The position numbers and the translations under genes are program-made. DNA of 64,000 bases from Nocardia aurantiaca (GTDB lineage Bacteria > Actinomycetota > Actinomycetes > Mycobacteriales > Mycobacteriaceae). The stretch covers positions 62,001 to 126,000 of the forward strand of contig NZ_WMBB01000011.1 in the NCBI RefSeq assembly GCF_009708175.1, read 5' to 3'. Of this stretch, positions 36,235 to 44,723 are shown in pieces; the stretch's first letter is position 1; each line of letters starts with the position of its first letter. The notes under the pieces were generated by a model that did no database searches, was not told where the DNA came from, and saw only the letters and a program-made list of their open reading frames with translations.

Positions 36235-37797
36235 TCAGTGCACGTAGGACAGGATGCTCATCATTCCGGCTTCTGCGTGGTAGGCGTTGTGGCAGTGCAG
36301 CATCCACTGGCCCGGATTGTCGGCGTCGAGGTCGACTTCGACGGTTTGCATGGGCAGGACGATGGCGGTGTCCTTGCGCGGGCCGGATCCCGCGTGGTCG
36401 ACGAGTTGGAAGGTGTGCCCGTGCAGGTGCATCGGGTGGAACATCATGGATTGGTTGCGGAAACGCAGGCGGATCCGCTGGCCCTGGGAGATATTCAGGG
36501 CGGTGCGGTCGGGGTAGGCCTTGCCGTTGATGGTCCAGACGTAGCTCTTCGCATCGGAGCCGAGGGTGACGTCGAGGGTCTGATCGGGCTTCTTCGCTTG
36601 CAGGCGAACCGATTCGGCGCAGGTGAGGCGGTCGGCCGTCAGAGGCGCTACCGCGAGTTCGGAGGGCCGCGCATCCACCGGCGGTGGTGTGCCACCGCCG
36701 GTCCGGATCAGCGCGAAGCCTCGGCCGGTCTTGCCTTCCGCCGCCGCGACCAGCGGGAAGACGCCGTCGGCCAGGTCGACGATGACGTCGTAGCGTTCGC
36801 CCATGCTGATCAGCAGGCTGGATGTCGTGATCGGCTGCACCGGGAAGCCGTCGGTGTGGGTGACTCGCATCTGGTGTCCACCGACGGCGACCCGGAACGC
36901 GCTGTCGGCGGCGGCATTGATGATCCGCAGCCGCATGCGCTGACCCGGCCGCGCGGTGAAGACCGCTGGGTCGCTGCCCAGGCGGCCGTTGATCAGGAAA
37001 TAGGGGTAGGTGACATCGCCGACGTCGGAGCCGAGCGGCGCGTTCGGGTCGACGGGCATGGACATTCCGCCTGGTCCGCCCATGTTCATGCCGCTGTGGT
37101 TCATACCCGGCATCCCGCCCATATTCATGCCCGACATGCCCCTGTCCCGCAGGTGCCGCAACTCCTCGTCCGGGTCGCGCCCGTTCACGCCGTCGAGCCA
37201 ATCATCGAGCACCACAACGGCTTCGGTGTCGTAGTCGCGGCCGTCGGCCGGGTCCTCGACGATGAGCGGCGCGTACAGGCCCCGGTCGAGTTGCACGCCG
37301 ACGTGCGGGTGGAAGAAGTATGTGCCGGGCTCCGGCGCGGTGAATTCGTAGCCGAAGCTGCCTCCGGCCGCGATCGGCGACTGGGTGACGTCGGGGACGC
37401 CGTCCATATCATTGCGCAGGGCGATGCCGTGCCAGTGGATCGTGGTCGGGGCCGGGAGCGCGTTCGTGAACTGGGCGCGCACGACGTCGCCCTTGGCGAT
37501 GCGGATTTCCGGGCCGGGCACCGCGCCTCCGAACGCCCAGGTCGGCACCTGCACGCCACCGAGGTCGACGGTGGTCGGCTCGGCGCGCAGCGTCACGTCG
37601 CGGACAGCGGCGCCAGCGGTCCGACGCGCGGCTTCCGCGGCCCGGACGGCATCGGAATCGGGCTGCACGAGGCTGGGTGACGCCGTGGTGTTCTTCGAGC
37701 ACGCGGCCAGTGTCGCGGCCGCCGCGGCGCCCGCCCCGAGCGCTAGGAATCCGCGCCGGTTCATCCGCGATGAGAGTGGAAATCGATTGGGGGACAT
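36235..37797 (-). CDS. mmcO: Multicopper oxidase, MmcO type
   Basis: This 520-residue exported oxidase starts with NRRGFLALGAGAAAAATLAA and a cysteine, a Tat-like RR signal joined to a lipobox. Copper ligands are visible as HWHG (121-124), HPH (163-165), HPMHLHGH (454-461) and HCHNAYHAEAGMM (501-513), which together give the type 1, 2 and 3 sites. A loop at 221-248 carries nine methionines and one histidine, as in enzymes that bind and oxidise Cu(I). The overall sequence closely follows M. tuberculosis MmcO, which protects against copper by oxidising Cu(I). It lies downstream of a small membrane protein and a CsoR-like operator, so copper induction is likely. Confidence 0.93.
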   Translation of the reverse strand: MSPNRFPLSSRMNRRGFLALGAGAAAAATLAACSKNTTASPSLVQPDSDAVRAAEAARRTAGAAVRDVTLRAEPTTVDLGGVQVPTWAFGGAVPGPEIRIAKGDVVRAQFTNALPAPTTIHWHGIALRNDMDGVPDVTQSPIAAGGSFGYEFTAPEPGTYFFHPHVGVQLDRGLYAPLIVEDPADGRDYDTEAVVVLDDWLDGVNGRDPDEELRHLRDRGMSGMNMGGMPGMNHSGMNMGGPGGMSMPVDPNAPLGSDVGDVTYPYFLINGRLGSDPAVFTARPGQRMRLRIINAAADSAFRVAVGGHQMRVTHTDGFPVQPITTSSLLISMGERYDVIVDLADGVFPLVAAAEGKTGRGFALIRTGGGTPPPVDARPSELAVAPLTADRLTCAESVRLQAKKPDQTLDVTLGSDAKSYVWTINGKAYPDRTALNISQGQRIRLRFRNQSMMFHPMHLHGHTFQLVDHAGSGPRKDTAIVLPMQTVEVDLDADNPGQWMLHCHNAYHAEAGMMSILSYVH

Positions 37798-37896
37798 GGA
37801 TTCTCCCTGGTTTGTCGAATGTGGGCGTACCGCTCGGTGGTCGCGGCAGCCGGGATCATGAGGTCGTCCGCGACCGGTCGGGGCGCGGCGGACCTG

Positions 37897-38316
37897 TCAG
37901 ATCCGCAGAATCGACAGTTCGGCCAGGGTGGGGACCGTCCACGGCGGTGGACGTTCTCGATGGATCCGGCGGCTGTGGGAGCTCGGTGGGCGGGAATCAC
38001 GTGGTCGATCTCCGGCCCAGTGCAGCAGCATGAGGCCGATCACGATCGTCACCGCCGAGAGAACGACGAACTCGCAGGCGTGCGTGAGCCCGTGCCCGCC
38101 CGGCTGATCACCGTGCGTCCCCGCCACGTGTCCCGGATGCGCGCTCGCGGGCATCGCGGCCATTACCGACGGCATCTCGGAAACCGGTGAGCTGTAGTGC
38201 GCCGAGAACACTCCCGCATGCATGGCGGCGATCCCGAGCAGGAGCGCGAGCATTCCGAGCAGCCGGACGTATCCGGTCGCTCGGGGAGCAGGGCGCTGAT
38301 CAGCCACGTCCGCCAT
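37897..38316 (-). CDS. Small membrane protein of the copper locus (DUF6153-like)
   Basis: This 139-residue protein has a first membrane helix at about residues 18-40 (LLGMLALLLGIAAMHAGVFS), an exported His/Met-containing stretch with AHPGHVAGTHGDQPGGHGLT near 62-80, and a second helix near 85-102. The exposed segment between helices has six histidines and several methionines and could bind copper. It resembles small actinobacterial DUF6153 proteins. ATG 38316 was chosen; a GTG at 38334 inside the operator is an alternative. It is 99 bases upstream of mmcO on the same strand and likely co-transcribed. Function unknown. Confidence 0.75.
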   Translation of the reverse strand: MADVADQRPAPRATGYVRLLGMLALLLGIAAMHAGVFSAHYSSPVSEMPSVMAAMPASAHPGHVAGTHGDQPGGHGLTHACEFVVLSAVTIVIGLMLLHWAGDRPRDSRPPSSHSRRIHRERPPPWTVPTLAELSILRI

Positions 38317-38317
38317 G

Positions 38318-38350
38318 ATACCCCCAGGAGGCACAACCCCCTGGGGGTAT
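38318..38350. promoter_or_regulatory. CsoR/RicR-like copper operator dyad
   Basis: ATACCCCCAGG at 38318-38328 and CCTGGGGGTAT at 38340-38350 form a perfect 11-base inverted repeat with an 11-base centre. Inside the right arm CCCCCTGGGGG (38337-38347) is a palindrome on its own. TACCCC...GGGGTA dyads are bound by CsoR-family Cu(I) repressors in actinobacteria. The site abuts the start of the small membrane protein, so repressor binding would block the copper operon. No csoR gene is in this window. Confidence 0.65.
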
Positions 38351-38418
38351 CCCGCATGGACGAGATCATGGCGATGCGCATGGCGCAGACGCGCCCGTAG
38401 ATACCCATTCGGTTATGA

Positions 38419-38520
38419 CCGGCCCGCGTCGGCGTCACCGAACCCGTGGTGTTCCAGAGCTTGGGCTCGGAATCCGGCCTCTACGAGAGAAGAAAGCGTC
38501 GGCGGGCAGACGAATCTTGA
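38419..38520 (+). pseudogene. TetR-family regulator fragment
   Basis: One plus-strand frame reads RVGVTEPVVFQSLGSESGLY, which matches the recognition-helix part of TetR N-terminal domains (typically ...GVTEPVVFQNFGSKxxLY). An in-frame stop precedes it at 38416 and a stop follows at 38518, with a basic tail ERRKRRRADES. Nothing of the rest of a TetR protein is visible, so this is a remnant. The last 39 bases overlap a short sequence that recurs at 45525-45563. Confidence 0.55.
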
Positions 38521-38595
38521 CGTCCAAGACGGGATCGACGTTCTTGTCGGCGGACGACATCGCCGCGTCGTCCTGCCCGTCGGTCGTCCTGCCCC

Positions 38596-39147
38596 TCAAC
38601 TGTGCGATCTCCAGTCGCGCACCGCGTCTCGCATGCGGTCGAACAGTGCCAGCGGCGGCCCGGCGATCAGGTTGGCGGCCGCGGAGGAACCGGTGTGCGG
38701 ATGCGGGCGGGTGGGTGCCACCGCTTCGGCGGCGCGCACGGAGCCGGCCAGGTGTTCGAGCTGGCTCGCCGAGTACTGGCGACGCAGCAGGACGAACTCC
38801 TCCGCTTCCTCGTGAGCCGCGTGGTCGGCGACCGCATCGGCGAGATCGGCGATTTTGGACGCGAAGTCGGGGTGATCGACTCCCAGGTCGTAGAGTTCCG
38901 CGAGCGCCCGCTTGGCGTGATTCTCTTCGTCCAGCCGGGCGTCGACTATCTCCTCGGCGCCGAACCGCGCGCGCTTCGCGATGGGATGCACCACTTCTTC
39001 CTCGGCGCTCTCGTGCACCGCGAGCAGCCGGACCAGCTCGGTGAAGAGTTCCTGCCGATCCTCCCGTCCCGAACGCAATTGTTCGAGCAGGGTGGAGATC
39101 TGTTGGTGTTGTGCGGTCAGCAGATCGACCACGTCTTGTTCGGCCAT
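38596..39147 (-). CDS. Hemerythrin HHE-domain protein
   Basis: This 183-residue soluble protein has di-iron ligands spread over helices: AQHQQISTLLEQL near residue 14, LAVHESAEEEVVHP near 49, ENHAKRALAELYDLGVDHPD near 76 and ADHAAHEEAEEF near 108. The C-terminal tail with APTRPHPHT and GPPLALFDRMRDAVRDWR is shared with the paralogue at 60293. Actinobacterial HHE proteins bind O2, NO or iron and respond to oxidative stress. AAAGGA precedes ATG 39147. The gap 38400-38595 holds only the TetR remnant. Confidence 0.9.
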   Translation of the reverse strand: MAEQDVVDLLTAQHQQISTLLEQLRSGREDRQELFTELVRLLAVHESAEEEVVHPIAKRARFGAEEIVDARLDEENHAKRALAELYDLGVDHPDFASKIADLADAVADHAAHEEAEEFVLLRRQYSASQLEHLAGSVRAAEAVAPTRPHPHTGSSAAANLIAGPPLALFDRMRDAVRDWRSHS

Positions 39148-39380
39148 GGCTGTTCCTTTCTCCCGCCTCGCATTCCTGATTCGGGCCCCCGTTCGAACCC
39201 CGATGCCCCGAGAGGACATCACGATTGCGCGTTACCCGGGCAGCCGCCCGCCAGTACCGCGATAACGAAATCGTTGCCGGGTGGCCCGTACGACCGTCAC
39301 CGGTTTCTCCTCCCCGCATCGGGGCATCCCCGGAAGGGCAGACGACCGGCGCGCGCCTTACCCGACCGGACAGAGAACCG

Positions 39381-40568
39381 ATGAACGACGAGACAGCGCA
39401 CAGCGATTGGGCAGGACAGCCGCATTCCGAGAATGAGCCAGCTCCCATTTCAGCGGCCGAAGAACGTGCTGCCAGGCAGTCCAGTGAGCGGCATCCGCTG
39501 GGCAGGCCCGGTCGCAGGTTCGACCGGAACTCGCCGTTCATGGTAGGACTGACCGCCTCCGCCGGGGTTCTGATCACCGTGGGAGCGGTGCGGGTCGTGC
39601 TCGCGGCCCATCAGGCACTGCTACTCGTGGCCGCGGCGATATTCCTCGCCATCGGCATGGAACCTGCGGTCTCATGGCTGGCACGCCACCACGTCCGCCG
39701 CAGTTTGGCTGTCGCGCTGGTGTTCCTGACGGCGGGGGGTGGCCTGGCAGGGTTCCTGTGGGCCGCGATCCCGCCCCTGATCGATCAGGGGCAAGCCCTG
39801 GTCCACCATGCGCCCGACACCCTACGCCATCTCGAGGATCGCTACCCGCTGGTCTGGCAGGCGGCCGATCGTTTCCACCTCGATCAGCGGCTGCGGCAGG
39901 CAACCGACACCGACTTCGGCAAGGTGTCGCAGGGACTGGTCGGGGCGGGCAGGGTGGTCTTCGACGGAGTCACAGCCACGATTATCGTCGCGGTGCTCAC
40001 CGCGTATTTCTCAGCGAACTTCCCGGCCTTGCGCGCCACTCTCTATCGACTGTTCCCGCACGAACGCCGACCCCGCGCCATCCTCATCGGGGACGCGATA
40101 TTCGCCAAAGTCGGCGGTTACGTACTGGGCAACCTGCTGATCTCGCTGATCACCGGAATCCTCACCTTCGTCTGGTTGGCCGCCTTCGGAGTCCCGTTCC
40201 CCTTGGTCCTCGCCGTGCTGGCCGCGGTGCTCGACCTCATCCCGCTGATCGGCTCCACACTGGCGGGCATCGCCATAGCGCTTGTCGCGCTGACGGTTTC
40301 GCTCTCGGTCTGCCTGGCGACGGTGGTCTTCTTCCTCGTCCTGCGCTGGCTCGAGGACTATCTACTCGTGCCCCGCATCATCGGCCGCGCGGTGCAGGTG
40401 CCCGCGGTGGTCACGGTTGTCGCAGTCCTGGTCGGCGGCTCGATTCTGGGCGTGCTGGGCGCGCTGCTCGCCATTCCGGCCGCCGCGAGCCTGCTCCTGC
40501 TGGTCCGGGAATTGCTCTATCCCAGGTTGGACCATCCGGCGGCCTCCGGCTCCGCCGACGCCGGGTAG
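39381..40568 (+). CDS. AI-2E family transporter (TqsA/PerM-like membrane protein)
   Basis: This 395-residue protein has a 45-residue polar N terminus, two paired helices at about 52-105, a soluble region with PPLIDQGQALVHHAPDTLRH near 125, and a C-terminal cluster of helices with DLIPLIGSTLAGIAIALVAL near 310 and RWLEDYLLVPRIIGRAVQVP near 350. The (W/R)xxEDYxLxPRIxG motif is the family hallmark. Members export signals, ions or unknown solutes. ATG 39381 was chosen because the upstream frame looks non-coding. Only four bases separate it from the convergent GH15 gene. Confidence 0.88.
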   Translation: MNDETAHSDWAGQPHSENEPAPISAAEERAARQSSERHPLGRPGRRFDRNSPFMVGLTASAGVLITVGAVRVVLAAHQALLLVAAAIFLAIGMEPAVSWLARHHVRRSLAVALVFLTAGGGLAGFLWAAIPPLIDQGQALVHHAPDTLRHLEDRYPLVWQAADRFHLDQRLRQATDTDFGKVSQGLVGAGRVVFDGVTATIIVAVLTAYFSANFPALRATLYRLFPHERRPRAILIGDAIFAKVGGYVLGNLLISLITGILTFVWLAAFGVPFPLVLAVLAAVLDLIPLIGSTLAGIAIALVALTVSLSVCLATVVFFLVLRWLEDYLLVPRIIGRAVQVPAVVTVVAVLVGGSILGVLGALLAIPAAASLLLLVRELLYPRLDHPAASGSADAG

Positions 40569-40572
40569 CCGG

Positions 40573-42372
40573 TCATGGTCGTTCCGGTGCGCGGCCGTCG
40601 CCCTCGAGTTCCACCCATTCCCGTTGCAGCGCGGGATGATTGGACGCTTCCAAGAGCAGCGCGTGCACGAAGGCCTGTGGCAGGTTGCCGCGCAGCTGGC
40701 GCTGGGTGACGTCGAACTCCTCGGCGAACAAACCCGGTGTGCCACACGCGGCGCGGTTGCGTTCGAAATAGCGTGCGGCGACGACGGGATGACCGAGATC
40801 GGCCGTCGCGATCGCCATCGCGAATCCGCACAGCAGAAACGCGCCCTCAGTGCTGCCGAGTGGGTTCGACCCGGCGCGATAGCGGTAAACGTAGTAGTCG
40901 CTGGACAATTCGCGCGCGATCGCGGCCACCGTGGCCCGATCGCGTGGATCGCCGCGCGGTAGCGCGCCCCGGATGATCGGCAACAGCAGTGCGGCATCCA
41001 CTTCCGGATGTTGAGGCGACCGCTGCCAACGTCCGGTGGGATGCATGCTGGTGCGTGCCGCCTGCGAAACCAGCGCATCTGCCAGGCGGGTGCAGGCCGC
41101 GGGGTCCGCTCCGGTCGCGGGAAACTCGGCCACCGCCCGCAATCCCGCCGCGCAGATCAGGCGCGAGTGGGTCCAGCACTCATCGTCGATTTCCCAGATA
41201 CCGGCGTCGGGGCGACCGCGGTGCGCGGCAATGGCTTCCACCGCGACCTCGACCGCTCTGCGGTAGTCGGCGGGCAGATGGTCGTGCCGGGCCGCCGCGG
41301 CGAACGCCAGCAGCGCTTCGCCGAAGACATCGAGCTGGAACTGATCTCGCACCCGATTGCCGACGACCGCCTGACCGCCCGGATAGCCGGGCAGATCGAC
41401 GCCACGACTGGGTGGCACCGGCTCGCCGCGCAGAGTGTACGCGGGCATCAGGGCGGGCCCGTCGGCGAGCAGCCTTTCGGCGGTGAACCGGACCGCCGAA
41501 TCGAGCAGCGGCAACGCCCCGGCCATGGCGGCCGCCTGCCCGGCCAGGCACTGGTCACGGATCCAGACGTATCGGTAGTCGTAGTTGGCTCCCTGATCCG
41601 CCCGTTCGGGCAGCCCCGCGGTGGCCGCGGCGACCATGCCGCCGTCGGCACCGGTCATTCCGCGCAAGACGGCATACGCGTGGGACGCGTCTCGGGGAGC
41701 GGCATTCTCTCGCAGGACGGGGATCTCTTGTCTCCAACTGGATTCCGTTGCCGCCCAGCAGGTTTCCGGATCCACCGGGCAGCCGGGCAAGCCGGAGTCC
41801 GACAGCTCGAGCACCAAGTCGTGGTATCGACCGGGCGATACCCGCAGCAGCAGCCGCCAGCCGGGGCAGCGAGGGTTCTCGTCGAACACCGCGGTGGCCG
41901 CACCGCTCCACCGCAGCCACAGCCGACCACACCGCGCCTCCCATGCCTCTCCGGCACGCCGAACGTCGCGCAGGGGTTCGGATCCGTACTCGTGGACCGG
42001 GTTCAACTCCACCATGACCCGTGCTTCACCGTGCAACGCGCGTATCCGGCGCAGCACCACAGCCCGGTGCGCGTCACCGGGAAACGCCAGCGCCTCGCGG
42101 CATTCGATCACCGTGGAGCCGGTCACCCAGCGGGAATTCCAGATCAGGCTGCCGGAATCGTAATAGCCGCCCCACACGAAGCGCTCGTCGGGCGTCACCG
42201 AGTACACACTCGCGCCCCCGATCACGGTATCGAATACGGGGGCACTGTCCCACTGGGGTACGCACAGCCACGCGATATCACCGCGCGGGCCGATCAGCGC
42301 GCCACGTTCACCGTCGGCGACGAACGCGTACTCCCGCAGCACATGCGGCTGCTCGACCGCTGTCAATTCCAC
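40573..42372 (-). CDS. Glycoside hydrolase family 15 protein (glucoamylase/trehalase type)
   Basis: This 599-residue cytoplasmic enzyme has an N-terminal beta-sandwich (residues 1-230) starting DGERGALIGPRGDIAWLCVP and an (alpha/alpha)6 barrel. Barrel landmarks are the NYDYRYVWIRDQCLAG motif near 265, EIDDECWTHSRLICAAGLRA near 395, and AFLLCGFAMAIATADLGHPV near 525, which resembles the region holding the second catalytic acid. In mycobacteria related GH15 proteins are trehalases; others cleave alpha-glucans. The natural substrate cannot be chosen from sequence alone. It appears to be monocistronic. Confidence 0.9.
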   Translation of the reverse strand: MELTAVEQPHVLREYAFVADGERGALIGPRGDIAWLCVPQWDSAPVFDTVIGGASVYSVTPDERFVWGGYYDSGSLIWNSRWVTGSTVIECREALAFPGDAHRAVVLRRIRALHGEARVMVELNPVHEYGSEPLRDVRRAGEAWEARCGRLWLRWSGAATAVFDENPRCPGWRLLLRVSPGRYHDLVLELSDSGLPGCPVDPETCWAATESSWRQEIPVLRENAAPRDASHAYAVLRGMTGADGGMVAAATAGLPERADQGANYDYRYVWIRDQCLAGQAAAMAGALPLLDSAVRFTAERLLADGPALMPAYTLRGEPVPPSRGVDLPGYPGGQAVVGNRVRDQFQLDVFGEALLAFAAAARHDHLPADYRRAVEVAVEAIAAHRGRPDAGIWEIDDECWTHSRLICAAGLRAVAEFPATGADPAACTRLADALVSQAARTSMHPTGRWQRSPQHPEVDAALLLPIIRGALPRGDPRDRATVAAIARELSSDYYVYRYRAGSNPLGSTEGAFLLCGFAMAIATADLGHPVVAARYFERNRAACGTPGLFAEEFDVTQRQLRGNLPQAFVHALLLEASNHPALQREWVELEGDGRAPERP

Positions 42373-42718
42373 GCTGACCGGTTACCACGCGATCGCGGGG
42401 GTAATCGCTGGACGAGACGGCCCTCGAGAGATCGGAGTCGCCATGGCCGGATCGGCAACCGCCGAATCGTCGCGGACCGAACTGAACGCCGCGCGTTGGC
42501 GAGTGCGGCGGACTTCATCCTCACACCGGACTGTCCGGATTGCACAAAGGCGCGCGGGACTGCCACGGCTGCGACCTCCATCGGTATGCCGAACAGACGG
42601 TTTTCGCCACGGACCTGAAGACCATCACACCGAGGCCAACCGGGTGATCAGCCGCCAGCGCCTGCGCGGAATCCGCAGCGCACAGCACGAATCTTCAACC
42701 AGCACAAGCGGGTCTGTG
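42373..42718. other. Intergenic region without supported gene
   Basis: In this 346-base stretch both strands give only short frames with uneven codon use. One plus-strand piece (DFILTPDCPDCTKARG) has a CPxC pair but no plausible start or ribosome site. I see nothing that can be called. Confidence 0.5.
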
Positions 42719-43285
42719 TCACGACGTCCTCACGCTCGACTCCGCGGTGATGGCGTCGACGAAATCGGGTAGATCGTCAGGGTTGCGTGAGGTGATGAGC
42801 GTCCAGCCTTCGGACTCGCTGCGGGCGACCGCCTCGTCGACCCAGGTCGCCCCGGCATTGATCAGATCGGTACGCAGGGACGGATACGACGTGAGCGTCT
42901 TGCCCTGCACCACCCCGGCCTCGACCAGCAGTCATGGTCCATGGCAGATCGCCGCGATCACACGGCCCGCCGCGACCATGGATCGGACGAGTTCTCGTGC
43001 CGTGACGTCGATTCGGAGTTTGTCGGCATTGACCGTGCCGCCCGGAATCACCAATACGTCGAACGCGCCCGGATCCACATCGCCGAGTGCCACATCCGGC
43101 CGCACGGTCTCGGACGGTATGAGGTCGTGCCGGTAGGTGTGCACATCAATCGCCTCGGACGCCGCGTGGGTCACGTGTGCGCCGCGAGCACGCAGTTGAT
43201 CTCTGGGTACCGCGAGCTCGTCACGCTCCACTCCCGTGTTGGAGGTAGCGATCAGGACGCGGACGCCTTCGAGTTCTGCTGACAC
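42719..43285 (-). pseudogene. DJ-1/PfpI-family protein interrupted by a stop after the nucleophile
   Basis: From GTG 43285 (AGGAG eight bases upstream) a PfpI-type protein reads normally for 117 residues: VRVLIATSNTGVERDELAVP, FDVLVIPGGTVNADKLRID and AICHGP. There CCA is followed by TGA at 42934-42932 where the family has Trp (CHGPWLLVEA). The same frame continues as LLVEAGVVQGKTLTSYPSLR and ends DFVDAITAE at 42719. A single TGG to TGA change explains it. Intact members are stress-related glyoxalases, proteases or amidotransferase-like proteins. The truncated product would contain the catalytic cysteine but lack the C-terminal third. Confidence 0.85.
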
Positions 43286-43730
43286 CGGAGTCTCCTCTCG
43301 TCGCACCCGACTTCTTCGAGTCGTGGAGATTGTCACCTCACGCGATCTGTCGAGAATTCACGCGATCTGTCGAGAATTCATTTGCCCGGCACCGGAGCTG
43401 AAGACGACTCCGGCATCCCTGGCATGGTCGATCAGGTCGATGTCCGCCGGCCCGGCGAAAATCGGCCCGGGAACAACGAATTCGCCAACGCGGCGACGCG
43501 TTCGGCGATCATCGGGCCTACCGGGCAGAGCCGAACCACGGCGCGCGATTCCCTTCGTCGACGATGAGCCGACCCTCCACCTCAGCTGTCGCGATTCGTT
43601 CGCCGACCTCGCCGTTGAGGTCCGTCGCCGTTGACGGTGCGTCACACGGACCGCGACTGCCCGATGGAAGCAGTGCACTGCCGGACGATCTGGTCTGGAC
43701 ATCCTTCGCAATACCCCGGCACCATCCGCA
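43286..43730. other. Intergenic region with a possible decayed frame
   Basis: In this 445-base stretch a minus-strand frame near 43360-43480 reads EFVVPGPIFAGPADIDLIDH and ARDAGVVFSSGAGQ, which looks protein-like, but flanking sequence is poor and no start is evident. It may be a fragment of an unidentified enzyme. The tandem repeat at 43341-43380 lies at its end. Confidence 0.35.
43341..43380. repeat. Two exact 20-base tandem copies
   Basis: CGCGATCTGTCGAGAATTCA occurs at 43341-43360 and again, without change, at 43361-43380. It lies about 55 bases upstream of the broken PfpI gene. Recent slippage or an operator pair are both possible. Confidence 0.9.
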
Positions 43731-43961
43731 TCAATCCTCATCCGGTGTGAGGTCGGGTTCCTCGGGTTCCTCCGCGGCCAGCCGCCGCACCAGGCTGTCA
43801 TCACCGAGTGTGTCGCTGAGTTCCTCGTCCGTGGGCTCCCAGTGATCGGGAGGATCAGCGGCCTCCTCGATCGGATCGGCATCCAATGCGTCCTCGTCGA
43901 GTTGCTCGGCCGTCGAGGGAATCTCCGGATCTCCCATTGGATCGGTCGGAAATGAATTCAT
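43731..43961 (-). CDS. Small acidic protein (DUF5709-like)
   Basis: This 76-residue protein is very acidic, with about 25 Asp/Glu, and lacks cysteine and membrane segments. The order EQLDEDALDADPIEEAADPP, DHWEPTDEELSDTLGDDSLV and RRLAAEEPEEPDL follows the DUF5709 pattern seen in mycobacteria and nocardiae. AAGGGGTG stands before ATG 43961. Function is unknown; homologues are often found with stress genes. The 177-base gap to usfY (43962-44138) shows no gene. Confidence 0.7.
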   Translation of the reverse strand: MNSFPTDPMGDPEIPSTAEQLDEDALDADPIEEAADPPDHWEPTDEELSDTLGDDSLVRRLAAEEPEEPDLTPDED

Positions 43962-44138
43962 GATCGCACCCCTTACGAAATGGGCCGTGACCCGTCACTA
44001 GGGCGGTCGGCCGTCGGATATCCCGCTCCACAGGGCACCGCGTTCGGCGCCGAGAATGTTCACGATCTGCGCGACGGTGTGGCGGTCCTCGTCATGCAGC
44101 CGCTGCGGGGTCCGCCCCGCTCCGTCGACGGATGATCG

Positions 44139-44477
44139 TCAGTGACCGCCCGGATCTCCGAGATTTCGGCCTTCACGGTGCTTGACCCGCCTGTGCTCGA
44201 TGATGACGAGCGCCGCACCCAGGGTAAGGCACACAACGCAGATCACTCCGGCCACTATCGCCCGACCCGCGAATCCGTATCCGGCCGCGGCCAATGTGGC
44301 TACGAGTGCGGCGATTCCGAGGGCGAACAGAATGAGCCCCGGCCAGTTTCGCGCGTCCACCATGGATTCGCCCGCGTGAGATCTGGTGGTTCGGGCACGG
44401 TCCGGGAATTGCTCGGCGCGGCCGTTCCGCTGACCGGCGTCGACCTGGTATTCCAGATCCTGTGGCTGGTCTGACAT
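44139..44477 (-). CDS. usfY: UsfY-like membrane protein
   Basis: This 112-residue protein has a polar N terminus containing RTTRSHAGESMVDARNWPG near residues 29-47, two membrane helices (about 48-70 and 74-94), and then EHRRVKHRE. The motif TTR-x-HAGESM followed by a W-P-G helix pair and EHRRV matches UsfY, a gene of the mycobacterial sigF locus. It probably sits in the inner membrane as part of a stress response; its biochemical role is unknown. GGAAGGAGG precedes the ATG, and a SigF-like promoter lies at 44517-44541. Confidence 0.8.
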   Translation of the reverse strand: MSDQPQDLEYQVDAGQRNGRAEQFPDRARTTRSHAGESMVDARNWPGLILFALGIAALVATLAAAGYGFAGRAIVAGVICVVCLTLGAALVIIEHRRVKHREGRNLGDPGGH

Positions 44478-44516
44478 GATGCCTCCTTCCCCTGTAGAAA
44501 TCCGATATCCGCACGG

Positions 44517-44541
44517 ATACCCGCGAATCGGGTGGACAACC
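44517..44541 (-). promoter_or_regulatory. Possible SigB/F-type promoter of usfY
   Basis: On the minus strand GGTTG (44541-44537) and GGGTAT (44522-44517) are separated by 14 bases. They are 40-64 bases upstream of the usfY ATG. The -10 fits the SigF consensus; the -35 is one base off GGTTT and the spacer is short. Confidence 0.5.
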
Positions 44542-44723
44542 TCCGGCGGATCGGTGAACCGGCTACGCGTCAGGACCCGGAAGCGCCGCCGGGCCGTATC
44601 GCGTTCGAATGACGTATCCCGGGTATCGCGAGGGCGAGAGTGCGCACACGATCGGCGGCTATCAGGGAAGTCCTCGAGGAATGAACGAGTGCCGAGATAA
44701 TCGGCCTGGCGGATAATCGGGGA

